A stretch of 31,686 nt of DNA from Mycocentrospora acerina. Lineage: Eukaryota; Ascomycota; Dothideomycetes; Pleosporales. Positions within the stretch are counted from its first letter, which is position 1. Every line of letters starts with the position of its first letter. A model generated the notes under the pieces. That model had not been told where the DNA came from. It did not search any database and was given only the letters and a program-made list of their open reading frames with translations. Where the stretch lies: the NCBI GenBank assembly GCA_022701365.1, contig JAKUHH010000139.1:1-31686 (forward strand). The letters are read 5' to 3'. Made by a program: the position numbers and the translations under genes. Shown here one piece after another: positions 11,296 through 21,800 of this stretch.

Positions 11296-12619
11296 ATGAT
11301 TCGTGGAGGATTAGTCATGTCGTGGCAAGTTTGGACGGCATATGGTACTCTCCTCGGCACATCAGCCAACCTGGCTGTCAAGGACACTGGTGCCATATCG
11401 TGGAGACTGCAACTAGGTTCTGCCTATATTCGCGCAGTCCCTCTTGTTATTGACATACTTTTCTTCCCTGAGTCTCTGAGGTACGTAATTGTATCGGCAT
11501 TACATCAGCCTGCATTGCTGACTTAAAAAAAAAGTGGCTTATGTCCAAAGGAAGGCTCATGGATGCCTTCAAGTCCCTTTGTAGATTCAGAGGATCGGAT
11601 CGGATCTGTTGTCTGCGCGTGAGACCTATTACATCCACGCACAGATGCAATATGAAGAGCTCCTCATTAAGCAGAGCGGTGTCGCTGTCCACGCCAATTT
11701 TTTCACACGCGTTATCAAACTTCTCACTATCCCTCGACTAAGGAGAGCTACTCAGGCGTCTGGTGTTGTGATGATCGGACAGCAGATGTGTGGCAGTAAG
11801 TAGCGACTTTCGAGAGCCCTTCGAAGCAATTACTAACTACTGCCTAGTCAACATCATCGCGTTCTACTCTTCCACTATCTTTGCGAATGCAGGAGCTTCC
11901 GTCACCGGTGCTCTTCTTGCGTCGTGGGGCTTTGGCTTAATCAACTTTATCTTCGCCTGGCCGGCGATCTGGACCATCGACACCTACGGACGTCGCGCAC
12001 TACTCCTCTTCACATTCCCGAACATGTGCTGGACTCTGCTAGCCGCTGGAATTTGTTTCTACATACCTGGCTCTAGCACACCTTGCATTAATTGCACGGT
12101 TTATTTACTTCTTCGACACCTTCTATTCCCCTGGAGAGGGTCCAGTCCCGTTCACGTACTCTGCAGAGATCTTCCCTCTATCGCATCGAGAGGTCGGCAT
12201 GTCATGGGCTGTCTGTACAAACAACTTCTGGGCTACGGTTGTATCTTTGACATTCCCGCGCCATTTACGAGCCTTTGGGCTCACAGGTGCATTCGGTTTC
12301 TACGCAGGCATGAACGCTCTTGCTTTCATGATGATCTTTCTCTGGCTCCCGGAAACGAAGCAGAAATAACTTCAGGGTATGTCAGCAGTCGAATAATCAC
12401 TGAATTACTTGCTAATCTCGCGTAGAGCTGAATTATGTTTTCGCTGTGCCCACGCTCACTCATATGTCGTATCAAGTTAAGACCGTCTTACCGTACTGCT
12501 TCAAGACACAGATTCTTCGTCGTAAAGGGCTTGTATCTCCTCAGCTGTATAAGTTTGAAAACGAACTTGACAACCATCAAATTGCCGCAGATGTGAAAAT
12601 GCACAAAAGCAAGGCTTGA
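11296..12619 (+). pseudogene. MFS sugar transporter pseudogene, N-terminus lost
   Basis: This matches fungal MFS hexose-type transporters, which have 12 membrane helices in the plasma membrane. The remnant begins at MIRGGLVMSWQVWTAYGT, so the first 150 or more residues are missing. It continues through WRLQLGSAYI, PESLR, a YYIHAQ stretch, QQMCG-INIIAFYSSTIF, FGLINFIFAWPAIW, DTYGRRALLLFTFPNM, a SPGEGPVPFTYSAE motif, HREVGMSWA and FLWLPETKQ. Intron 2 (11796-11847: GTAAGT, TACTAAC, TAG) and intron 3 (12377-12425: GTATGT, GCTAAT, TAG) are intact. Intron 1 ends at 11534; its good donor GTACGT at 11481 would shift the frame, while GTAATT at 11485 would not. Lesions are a third copy of GGATC at 11592-11606 (+5 bp), a frame change near 12073-12085, and a TAA at 12367-12369 where the family has a sense codon. 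The original stop is TGA 12617-12619. Confidence 0.9.
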
Positions 12620-12900
12620 GCTTTCTAAGAAGACATAGACTACTGACCATAAACTGAAGACTTAGCGCTTATGCATTCTCCATTTCTTACCTACTTCTTA
12701 AGTTAACAACTTCTTCTTATTTTTGTTAGCTTAAATTAGGAGAATTCTTTATGTCTCACCGCACAATCGCCTTGGCCGACAGATATTACAACAATAATTA
12801 ACTAGCTTAAGCTAGTTATAGCTGTGTCCTCTTATTATCGAAGGCCACCACACTTCACATAGAATGCTTGCTTAAGTATTCTTGAGCTTACCTTTTGATG
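12620..12900. other. intergenic flank of the transporter pseudogene
   Basis: This is AT-rich DNA without a gene. It contains a perfect 20-bp palindrome at 12799-12818. Confidence 0.5.
12799..12818. repeat. perfect 20-bp palindrome
   Basis: The sequence taactagcttaagctagtta equals its own reverse complement. It lies about 240 bp from the point where the mutational signature of the AT-rich block begins. Confidence 0.7.
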
Positions 12901-12901
12901 T

Positions 12902-13060
12902 TGTTGGAGTTTTGTGCAGTAGTAATAGCAAGGGCAGGAAGCCTGACCATTACGATTACTTTAAGGGTGGTGTTTGTAACGACGCAGGTTATAAGAGAGT
13001 GATCCGAATAGGGCCTGAAGTGTCCACTACTAGGCATATGGGTGTGCTAGGACTAGAAGG
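12902..13060. other. unmutated segment at the edge of the RIP-like block
   Basis: A segment of balanced composition begins with TGTTGGAG, a start seen in many fungal Ty1/copia-type LTRs, and still contains TGA, TGG, CCA and TCC. From 13042 these words disappear. A 104-codon frame covers the segment and runs to 13196, but it has only a TTG start and no recognisable domain. It could be an LTR remnant or the unmutated edge of a larger repeat. I cannot find a partner copy in this window. Confidence 0.3.
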
Positions 13061-13700
13061 TAAACTAAAGATACTATTCTCTACACCTATAAGTCTTATA
13101 CAAAAGGATATAGAAAAACTACTCTATAAAGCTACACAGACTACCTCCTTTATATATACCTTCTTAAGGTTATTATCTAAAGTAAGTATAAATTAAGTAG
13201 CTATTAGATAGGTATTAGTTAACTTAGGGGTAATAATATAATATAATGTTATAAATGTTATACTACCCTCTTTTTATATAGGCAGAAAGCCTCTTTTTGC
13301 AAAGTTGTCTTTTATCTGTGTAGAGGAGAGAGAGAGAAAAAGAGGTAAAGTAAGGTTTAAATAGCATCTAAGTTTCTTTCTCTTATCCTTATAAAACCCT
13401 TTTATCTAAAGTTTATATTACTTTTCTCTTTTACCTTTTTTTATAGTATAAGTCTTTATTCTATCTAAATATATCCTTTTCTGTGTTTAACTTTAATTTA
13501 TATCTTTATATAAGGTAATCTTTAATAATATTTTAACTTTTACTTTAAGAAAAATTTCCTTTATTATTGCCTTAATAATTGTCTCTTTTACTTTAAGATA
13601 AGTTCTTATATATAGAAGCTTCCTCCTTAAAATATTAATCTCTTTAGTAGTTAAGCTTAACATTTTTTTATATATATCCTTTGTTAAGCCTTTTTAGTAG
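13061..13700. other. mutated AT-rich DNA, no gene assignable
   Basis: This is very AT-rich sequence with the full signature. On the minus strand a lysine- and leucine-rich reading (13,370-13,650) has relatively few stops and might be a buried coding region, but no family can be named and two frames look about equally good. Confidence 0.3.
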
Positions 13701-13701
13701 T

Positions 13702-13727
13702 GTTTTGCTAATAAGTATTAGCAAAAC
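13702..13727. repeat. perfect 12-bp hairpin beside a simple-sequence tract
   Basis: Arms gttttgctaata (13702-13713) and tattagcaaaac (13716-13727) are perfect inverse complements with a 2-nt spacer. The simple-sequence tract begins at the next base. Confidence 0.7.
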
Positions 13728-13872
13728 TATAACTATAACTACAACTACAACTATAACTACAGCTGTAGCAGCAGCAACAGCAACACTAGCAGCACCAGCA
13801 ACAGCAACAACAACACCAGCACTAGCACTAGCACTAGCACTAGCACCTGCACCTGCACCTGCACCTGCACCT
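13728..13872. repeat. compound microsatellite
   Basis: The tract starts with ACTATA/ACTACA-type units, passes through GCA and ACA triplets, and ends with four copies of gcacta (13819-13842) and five of gcacct (13843-13872). The plus-strand reading is Thr/Ala/Pro-rich and the minus-strand reading is Gly/Ala/Val-rich, but a low-complexity frame alone does not show coding. It retains some CCA, unlike its neighbours. Confidence 0.85.
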
Positions 13873-14179
13873 CCTGCCTCTATGCTAATCCCTGTCCCCC
13901 CTAGTGCCCTCCTAGTAGCCTTTTAGGTTATCTGCATACAGTGCGTGCAGGCTGTTGCCTGTAGGCAATTTATTAAGTTTAAGTTTTATTTAGTAAGGTT
14001 AAAAAAATACTACTATTACATAAAGTAGAATAAGAAGTATAATCTAGTAAGTATCTATATCTTATTTTATAGTCTTTAGTACTAATTTCTTAATAAGTAC
14101 TATTATATATTAGACCTAAGTTTAAGACTTTCTAGCAGGCTTTAAACTTATAGAGTAACTCTGTTTATAGCAGCTTTAA

Positions 14180-14937
14180 TTTTTTTTTTTTTTTTTTTTT
14201 CATTTATATTGCATTAATCTATCTAACTAGCTAGACTAAATACAATAATGCCTATGCAGACGTTAGTCTATAAGGCGCTGTTTTTTCTCCTAGGCTAAGC
14301 TCTCTTTTTCTAGAGCCCTAGAAGCCTAGTAAAACAGTAGTAGTGCTCTCACTATGTGGCTTGCTAATAGTAGGTCATGCTGAAGCAGGTCTATTTTGTT
14401 GTAGTAGGCCTTTAGGTTAAGGCTCCTGCAGCAGGCAGCTTTCTAGGCTGTTGCTTTTTGTTCTTGTTTTTTGTGCGTTGCAGAGGCCTATTGCTGGGCC
14501 CCTGTTGCACGTTGTTTGCAGGCTATTGCTAGCCCCCTGTTGCGCGTTGCAGAGGCCTATTGCTAGCCCCCTGTTGCGCGTTGCAGAGGCCTGTTGCTAG
14601 GCCCCTGTTGCACGTTGTAATCTCTTCTAGTCTAGAGCTCCTGCAGCTAGCAGCCACCTAGCTGTTGCTATTTCTGTTTTTTGCAGAAACTTAAGCAGTG
14701 CTGTTTGCCCTGCTTTAGTATTAAAGATAGCAGCTAACGTTAGCCTGCCTATCTCTTTCTGCATCTGTTTTCTCTCTAGATTGTAGTGTTTACAATATAA
14801 GAGCAGGTGCTTAGGTGTTTGTAACGCGTTGCAGCTACTAAAACATGCTCCTTTTTTGTCCTTGCCTATAGCTCTAGAAAATGCTTTAAAAAAGCCTAAC
14901 CAATATAAGGCTACAGATTGTGCACAATCCGCCATAC
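14180..14937 (-). mobile_element. 5'-truncated LINE (non-LTR retrotransposon), 3' end with poly-A tail
   Basis: Read on the minus strand, the element ends in a run of A (21 T on the plus strand, 14180-14200), as LINEs do. The last 102 codons of its ORF2 are open (14627-14935). They contain a C-X3-C-X7-H-X4-C motif (C31, C35, H43, C48) followed by LLLYCKHY, and end near FLQKTEIATARWLL. This cysteine/histidine motif and its TPKHLLL context are typical of the C-terminus of fungal Tad/I-type LINE polyproteins, after the reverse transcriptase and RNase H. Everything upstream of the motif is missing: the frame meets a stop and then telomere-like repeats at 14938. The segment still has TGG, TCA and CCA, so it is less mutated than its neighbours, consistent with a short or recent insertion. 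No target-site duplication was identified. Confidence 0.7.
14480..14617. repeat. minisatellite, about four copies of a 34-bp unit
   Basis: The unit begins gcagaggcctattgctag and ends with ccctgttgcgcgtt. Copies start near 14480, 14518, 14549 and 14583; the second is shortened. The array lies between the LINE stop codon (14627) and its poly-A tail, so it belongs to the 3' untranslated region of the LINE. Internal repeats there are common in LINEs. Confidence 0.75.
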
Positions 14938-14966
14938 TTTAGGTTTAGCGTTAGGGTTACACTAAC
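14938..14966. repeat. degenerate telomere-like repeats
   Basis: The stretch reads tttaggtttagcgttagggt followed by tacactaac. It contains one exact TTAGGG and two or three near matches in phase. The fungal telomere unit is TTAGGG. It sits exactly where the LINE becomes truncated. With so few units chance is possible. Confidence 0.4.
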
Positions 14967-15270
14967 TTAAATAAGTAATTTGTTAGCATAGTCTATAGGC
15001 ATAAACTATTAGTATTACTGTAATATTTTTCTATAAGTTTTAGTACAAAGTATTTTTGTAAGAATAAAATTAGCTTTATTCTAAGAGTGCATATAGTTAT
15101 ATATATTATAGTGTAAATAGTACAGTAATAAAGAAGATAATTTTAGTACTTAAGTTAGATACTAATATAACTGTAACCCTATTAAAATATTAACAGGTAA
15201 ATAATGCACTATTAACAACTTACTACTAATAACGCACTTCTACATACTATAGCATTTATAATATAGATTA
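14967..15270. other. mutated AT-rich DNA
   Basis: The full mutational signature is present and no gene or structure is recognised. It forms the 5' flank of the zinc-finger ghost gene. Confidence 0.4.
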
Positions 15271-15273
15271 CTT

Positions 15274-17020
15274 ATAATAATAGAAGGTATTAGCTATCTA
15301 TTAGAATATAATGTTCTTGTCTGCAGAGAGCATAAGACTATAGTAAGAAATCTTAATACACATTTATGTTAATATTACAGGCTTATAAGTAAGGTAAAGA
15401 AGGAGATTTTAAAATACTATTTATATAATTAGATTTAAACTCTAGATAATATTAAGCTGCCTAAGCTGTTAGAACTACTGGTTAAAGAGCTTAGAGAGCT
15501 GCTTAATAGATTTTAATATAAGGCAGACAACTGCAGCTTTCTTATAGTTAATTAAGATATACTATAAAAGTATTGTAAGGCTAAGCATAGATACTTATAG
15601 AAAAGTAATATAAGTAAGCTTTACTGCAAAGTTAAGCTACAGACGTTCTTCTAAGGCAAAGAGCTATAGTAATACTTTATTATAAATACAGTAGACAGTA
15701 ATACAGCTTTAGTTACTAGTAAAGAATTAGACGTAGTGCAGTAGTAATTAGCTAAATAGAAAGAGATAAGACAGGTGTATAAAGAAGTAGTATAGGTTAT
15801 AGATGTAGAGGCTGTAAAGACTAATTAGACTAGCTAGTTTAAACAGACAGGCTAAGTAGAGCATTTAGCAAAGCATAACTAAGCACATCTTGCCTATTAA
15901 ACTTAACTACCTAATAGAGAGGAGATAAAGCTGTAATAAGCTGCTAATCTAGTTAAACTGCTTATTAAGAGAAGTGTTAGAGGATTAGCAACGCTTAGGT
16001 AAGAGATAAGACACTAGTTAAAGAGCGCAAAGCAACTAGAGATAGATTAGTAGCTATTAAGATAATTACAGAATCTTAAAAGTTAGGCAGTCTATACAAG
16101 CTATATAGTTAAGTTTATATGCTATATGCTGCGCATTCTTACTAATAAAGAAATAAGGATTATATAAAGTTACTGCATTACAAGAGATAGTAATAATAAT
16201 AATAGTAAGTATAATAATAGTAATAGTATTATATTAGACAGCACTACAGATTGCAGTAGGATTACATCTAGTTCTAAGGTTAGTAGGGCTAAAAGTAACA
16301 TAGATAATAATAATAAAAACAGCTAGCTGCACTACAGCAAGTAACATAAAAAAAAGACAGACTTAATAAAGGATGTGTAAGAACTGTTTTACTAAAAAGG
16401 CATATAGAAGATATAAGCTATATAGCTATAAGATGCTCTTAATATAAGCAATAAAAGCATAAAATTAGAGTTATTACTTAACTTATTTAGTGCATTTATA
16501 TTTAAACCTGTTAGTAATAATCTATTTAGTAATAAGTTAATACATTTTTTAGCAGTGCTAAGCATTAACACTAAGATAGATAAGCTGTATACTGTAAAAA
16601 ACTATTCTTACATACTAGCTAGGATAGTGTACTATGTAAGGGTGCTTAGCGCAGAGAAGCTACTCTTAGCAGCACAATATAATAAGCAAACTAATAAGGA
16701 TTAAGAAAATTTCTTATATATATAGTAGAAGTTTATAGCAGATAGATTATACAGTGCAATAAGTAAGATGTTAAGCTTATTAGTATATAGAAAATTTATT
16801 GCTATAAATGCAGGCAATTTAGGCAACACTAGCTAGTTAAAAGATAAGAAGATTTTCTATCTTAATAGCTGCCTAATCTTTCTGTCCTGCTTTTATAAAA
16901 TAGCGCAGGACATTATTATAGATATAGAAAACATGCTGTAGCAATAGTTGCTGTAGAGTAGTAATGCTAGGGATTAATTTACAGTGCAGCTTAGGCAGAT
17001 TGTTAATAATGTTACATTTA
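15274..17020 (+). pseudogene. ghost gene: DUF3505/OrsD-like C2H2 zinc-finger protein, truncated
   Basis: Reading the frame that starts at 15301 and passing through TAA/TAG stops gives about 580 codons of continuous family-like sequence. The N-terminus has LEYNVLVCREHKT-VRNLNTHL; about 75 codons later comes a second finger-like part, CSFLIVN-DIL-KYCKAKHRYL, then KVKLQTFF-GKEL--YF. The VC-EH-AVRNL-HL opening and the KVQTFF-GG-LQ-YF motif are characteristic of this fungal domain, which occurs in repeated, often helicase- or recombinase-linked mobile genes. A middle section is Ser/Asn-rich, and conserved-looking blocks follow (IHFLAVLSIN, NYSYILARIVYYVRVLSAEK, LNAGN-like INAGNLGN, KIFYLN). No Trp codon remains. 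Similarity ends after VNNVTFT at about 17,020, exactly where the mutational signature stops, so the C-terminal half is missing. The family call is from remembered motifs, without a search. Confidence 0.55.
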
Positions 17021-17160
17021 CTGTGAGTGAACAATTAGGAGGAACTTGTTGTATTATTAAGAGTGTAGGACTCGGAGACTATATAGGGGTTGAGTGCTCA
17101 CGTGCGAGCACACGTGCTTGCACCTGTGCGCTCTTAGGCGTAGGCTGACACACCCCCTTA
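17021..17160. mobile_element. RIP-poor island, possible LTR start
   Basis: TGA and TCA reappear abruptly at 17,024. At 17047 the sequence TGTTGTATTATTAAG begins, followed by a GC-richer stretch with CGGAGACTATATAGGGG, which looks like a TATA region. Then come two CACGTG palindromes. A TGTTG start and a compact promoter-like stretch are usual for Ty1/copia LTRs, but I find neither the partner LTR nor a target-site duplication. Confidence 0.35.
17099..17116. promoter_or_regulatory. two CACGTG palindromes 6 bp apart
   Basis: CACGTG occurs at 17099-17104 and 17111-17116, inside gtgctc and gagcac arms that also form a small hairpin. CACGTG is the binding site of basic helix-loop-helix factors. 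Its position just downstream of a TATA-like stretch suggests a mobile-element promoter. Confidence 0.4.
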
Positions 17161-18149
17161 GCTTAAGTGCTGTATAGCAGAGCAAGAGGTAGATAACTAA
17201 GCTAAGATAATATACAAAATAAGTAGATAAGCAACTGCTCTATAATATAAGAGTAATAATTTAAGTAATAGTGTTTCTAGCTAATTAGCGTTTACAGGGT
17301 AGGCTAGCGTCACCTAGGGAGCTCCTATTAGTCAGATCCTAGATCTCCTGCGTGTGCCTGTGCCTTAAGCTGTGTAGTAAGGTTAGTAAGGCCTAGCTAG
17401 CATAAGAAGCTAGCGTGCTTCTACTTACTAAGGATTTTAGTAAGGCTGTTAGCAGGCATCTCTGCTATAGGCTTCTAGTTAACCTAGAGCCTGCCTTAAG
17501 CTACCTCCTAGCGTATCTATTAATAATGTATGTTAACATGCTTAAGCTTAGTTTATAGCTGCTTAGCTGCTCTAGTTATAATAGCAACTGTTTATTAATT
17601 TTTACACTATAGTAATAGTGTAAACTGCAGGTTAAATTAAATAGATTTAAATAGTTATTACTACTATATTATCTTAGAGCCTGTAAGTAATAGTAAGAGA
17701 AGTTCTACTTCTGTTATTAATTTAGTAACTAAGCATTATATAGTAGCTTTCTAGTTAATTAGTAAGCTATATAGCTTAAATAGATAGCCCTAAGAGCTCC
17801 TGCGCGTCTTAGGCTTATTAGCAAAAGCTGTGTTAGATGCTCTATAGAATAGAGGCTCTTGCAGAGGCTAAGATTGTAGTTAAGCTTAAGGCTTGTAGTA
17901 TAGCTTATAGTATGCTTATTTTAAGATGCTAGTAATGCTATCCTGTTAATCTGCAATTGCTTAGATAGATAGATTCTTTATCCTAATTAGGTATCTCTAA
18001 ACGTAATAGGCAGTGTGTAGATGCTTCTGCCCTAGGTTCTGCAGGTAACGTGCAAGCAGTAAGTAAGCTCTAGAAACGTCTAGTCTAGTTAAGGTTAAGA
18101 TATAAGTAAGGGAGCCTATTATCTGCTAATACTGCTGTCTTTAGAGTAT
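17161..18149. other. mutated DNA between two RIP-poor islands
   Basis: The signature is strong again except near 17,310-17,340, where TCA survives. No frame stands out and no domain is recognisable. It may be the interior of the element whose ends are the two islands. Confidence 0.35.
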
Positions 18150-18260
18150 AGGAGGCTGGGGGTAAGGGTCAGCCCTTGACAATCAATGGTTCCGTATTAG
18201 GAAGGTTCGCTTAGCACCCTAGCAGCGCGCAGCGTGAAGTATGCAACGTTGCTACGCAGC
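18150..18260. other. second RIP-poor island
   Basis: About 110 bp with GC-rich, unmutated sequence containing TGG, TCA, TGA and several CG dinucleotides (ggaggctgggggtaagg, then gcagcgcgcagcgtgaag). After about 18,260 the signature resumes. It does not obviously match the first island in either orientation. Confidence 0.4.
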
Positions 18261-18899
18261 ATAGAATAGAGAAAAGGTAAATTTTTTGTAATAAAAGTCT
18301 TTTTCTATACCTCCTTCTATCTCTTCTAACTTTTAATATCTTACAGTTGTATATTGCGTTGTGTATTATAAAGTGTAGAATTTTATTAAAGTTTAGTGTT
18401 TACGCACAGAGTTGCTTCTAGTAGCCTGTGTTATTATAATCTAGAAAACACTAATATGCTAATATTCTAACACTATACTAGATTAAGGTTTTTATTAGCT
18501 AAGCATTCTTATAACGCGTTACTGTATTAAGGTTTTTATTAGCTAAGCCTCTTATAATTTTGTCTAACACTAGAACACATTAAGACACTATAAACCCCTA
18601 AGACACATTATTATATAACTCTAAAAATAAATACCTTATTGTCTTAATATATTATTACTTATTAGAAATAACCTTCTATATATAACAGAATTAGCTACTC
18701 CTTAGAAAAAGACTAGCAGTTAGCTAAAGAAGTATATTAGTAAGAATACAGACACTAAGAGACAGGAGGCGCACTAAGCAAGCATTGCAAAGCATGCAAA
18801 GAAGAACAGAAACTAAGTAATAAATAGCATTACTACCTTAAGTATATGCTCCTTACCTGTTATTAATATATACTATAGTGTTAACATACATAGATATTA
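18261..18899. other. mutated AT-rich DNA, possibly a 5' exon of the next ghost frame
   Basis: From about 18,660 to 18,870 a different frame reads through RIP-type stops with a cysteine-bearing stretch (HCKACKEEQK). It could be a first exon joined to the next ghost frame, but the splice sites are unclear. Confidence 0.25.
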
Positions 18900-21800
18900 A
18901 CTTCTTTGCCTTGCCTAGTTTTTAGCAGTCTGCGTAGCTTAATTAAGGCTTACCTGTAGAGCCTTAGTTAGCACAATAAGGCAGGCTAGGAAGATACACA
19001 CTTTGCAGTATATCTGTAGAGAGCAATAATTAAAATAACAGTAAAAATAAGGTTTATCTTACTAATATTAATGCTATAGATAGTAGAGAGGAGCTTATAG
19101 AGCCTTAAATGCCTACAATACCTAACTTTGCAGTTAAAGAGTTAGTTAGTTTATTAGAACTATATTAATTACACAGTGCGTTAGTATAGGGAATAGAAAA
19201 AGCTTTTTTCTAACTACTCTATATAATTAGTTTTTAAGTATATCTTGCTTATTTGCCTTTAAAAGACAGCTCTCTAGATTTTTTCCTAGACAGTGTTTAA
19301 GATTATATTTAACAAACTCTTCCTCTTATACAACCTAAGAGTAATATCCTGCAAAAAGAAGATGCAGCTGTAAAGACTATACTTTAATATCTTAGCAGTA
19401 ATTACTAGTGTTCTTCTTCTTTAATTACAATATTAAGCAGTTAGACACTAAAGACTATTACCTAGTCTATTAGTAAGAAGATTTACAGTCTAGGTGCCCT
19501 GCTTAACTAACCTAATGCGCTGTTTAGCCTACTAAAGCTATTAAGCATGCACAGCACTTTACTACTCTAGCCTAATTAGGAGTCTCTGCTTACAGGCCTT
19601 AACTTAAACATCTAAGAGCCTTAAACTCTACTAACTCTTAGCCTTAATTAATTAGAGGCTAATTATTAAGCTTTATCTAGTAATATTTAAATTAAAGATA
19701 AGTTTAATATAAACAGCGTTGTCTTTTAAGCTACAAGTCTTAGGGTGTTTAAGCATAATATTAAATACTCTTTCTAACTATCTTACATGCGCATAAAGTA
19801 GCAAGACTAAAAGATCTTTTTCCCTAGTGTAGATATAATAAATAACAAGTGTATCCTGCTTTGCACTAAGGGCAGGTAGGATTGCTATGCGTTTTTTAGT
19901 AACTTGCCTCTTAAATACATAAATAAACAAAGCAAATCTGTTTTTGCACTAACACAGCACCTAGATAACTATTATATAGAGGTTTAGACTAACAAGGTAG
20001 TGCTGCCTGCACTTAACACAGTATGCTCTTAAGGAAGAAGACACTACTACTTATACTTATTTAAAGAAATTAAAGCAAAGATAAATATAAAAAATAAGTT
20101 TCTAGCAGAGAGCAGTACCTTTAGCTGCATTAATATCTAGATTCTAGTTCCTGCTAGCTTACTTGCTGCCTTCTAGAATAATGTGTTAGAGCTTGCTAGC
20201 AATATTTCTAGTACTTATCTCCTGCTAAACGCCTTTGCAGTGCTAACTCTAGTTATTTTATATTATAATATAAAGTTACTAAGCTTAAGCAAGTAAAAGG
20301 ACTTCTAGAGTGTCTGTAATACATTTATTAATAACTTCTAAAGTTAATAAAATAGTTAGTATGTTAATCTAAAGCATACTTAGCTTAACTTTAGTTATAA
20401 GCAGTTTAACATAGAGGGGCCTATAATATTACTTTAGAAATTAGCATGTAATAATACTTAGGCAGACAGGTTTTAAGACTTAGTTTCTAGACATTAAAAC
20501 TTAACTAGTATTACTGTCTATCCTTAGGCTAGAATAAACACAGGCAGCATTACTGTTAACACTAAGCTATCTAACTCTCTGCAAGCTAGCAGCCTTACCT
20601 GCGCCTAAGCATATAATATATTAAAAGAGCTTTTTGCAACACAGTATAAAGGCTACTACCTATTCTAAGATCTATTATTTAAGGCTCTCTCTTATGCAGA
20701 TAAACAGATGCAATCTTAAGCTGCTATGCAACAGAGGCAAGAGAATTAACACTCTACTAAACTTAGCAGGAAATTGCTTTTATACTACTAGCAGAATATA
20801 AAAGATTATCTCTACTATGCACTAGATAGCTCTTAAGAGGCTAGTTTTAGTAAGAAGTAAGAGTTTAAGATTACCTATAACGTACTACTTGCCTTGCTAA
20901 GCAATATATTATAAATTATTAAGCAGCCTTTTTCTAATTATAATCCTAGCAGAGAGAGCTACCTTAGGTACTAGTGCCTTGCTACTTAAGATATAACTAA
21001 CTTCTGCATTACTAAGAGTAATTAGTAGATTTTATGTCTAGAGCAGGTAGCTAAGGCAGCTAAGTTTATCCTTAGCATAAAAAAAGTGCTTTCTGTTACT
21101 AAGCAAGGACTTAACAGCCTTATATTAACAGTAATTACAAGGATTTTGCAGTTGTTACTTAGGTGCCTTAATCTAGGCTAGCTCCCCTTACTATAGCTTA
21201 GTAAGTGTTAGGTAAAGAGCTGCTTTTAGAACTAATTCTAGAAAAACATTCTTCTTACTAAGCTAACTCTTTAATACTGCTAGGGTCTTAGCTTTGTAGA
21301 GTTAGTGTAGAACTTTAATATGCTCTAGCTCTTGCATAACCTAGCAGTATAGGCAAAGCCTGTGCCTTTATTCTGCATTAATTGATATCCCTACTTTAAT
21401 ATTAATAGTAACTGTCTTTAAGCTACATTACAGGTATCTAGCTCTTAGATTTAGGTAATAACAAGAGAAGGTAAGATTTAGGAGTATCTTTAGGATACTA
21501 TTTAAGATACTACTAGCAGATTTAGCGTAGGACAGCAAGAGATAGACTATCTATTTAACATCCTTATCTAGATGTGTGCCTAGGCATACAACTAATATGT
21601 CTAGCAGATTATTTAAGATTAATAGATTAAGGCTAAGAGCAAGGCAAAGGCTAACAAAGCTGCATTTTAAGAGAAGGCATAGCTGTCTAGTGCAGTAAAG
21701 AATAGAACAGAGATTCTGTTGTACAGAAAGCTATAAAGCTACCTATGTAAAGAGCTTAGCTTAGAAAGTCTTAAAATTGCTATTGCAAAACACATATCTA

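Noticed and set aside
13681..13926. 81-residue Thr/Ala/Pro-rich protein
   Set aside because: The frame is produced by the microsatellite and starts at TTG. There is no other sign of coding.
14480..14617. CRISPR-like array
   Set aside because: Units are contiguous tandem repeats without spacers in a eukaryotic LINE 3' region.
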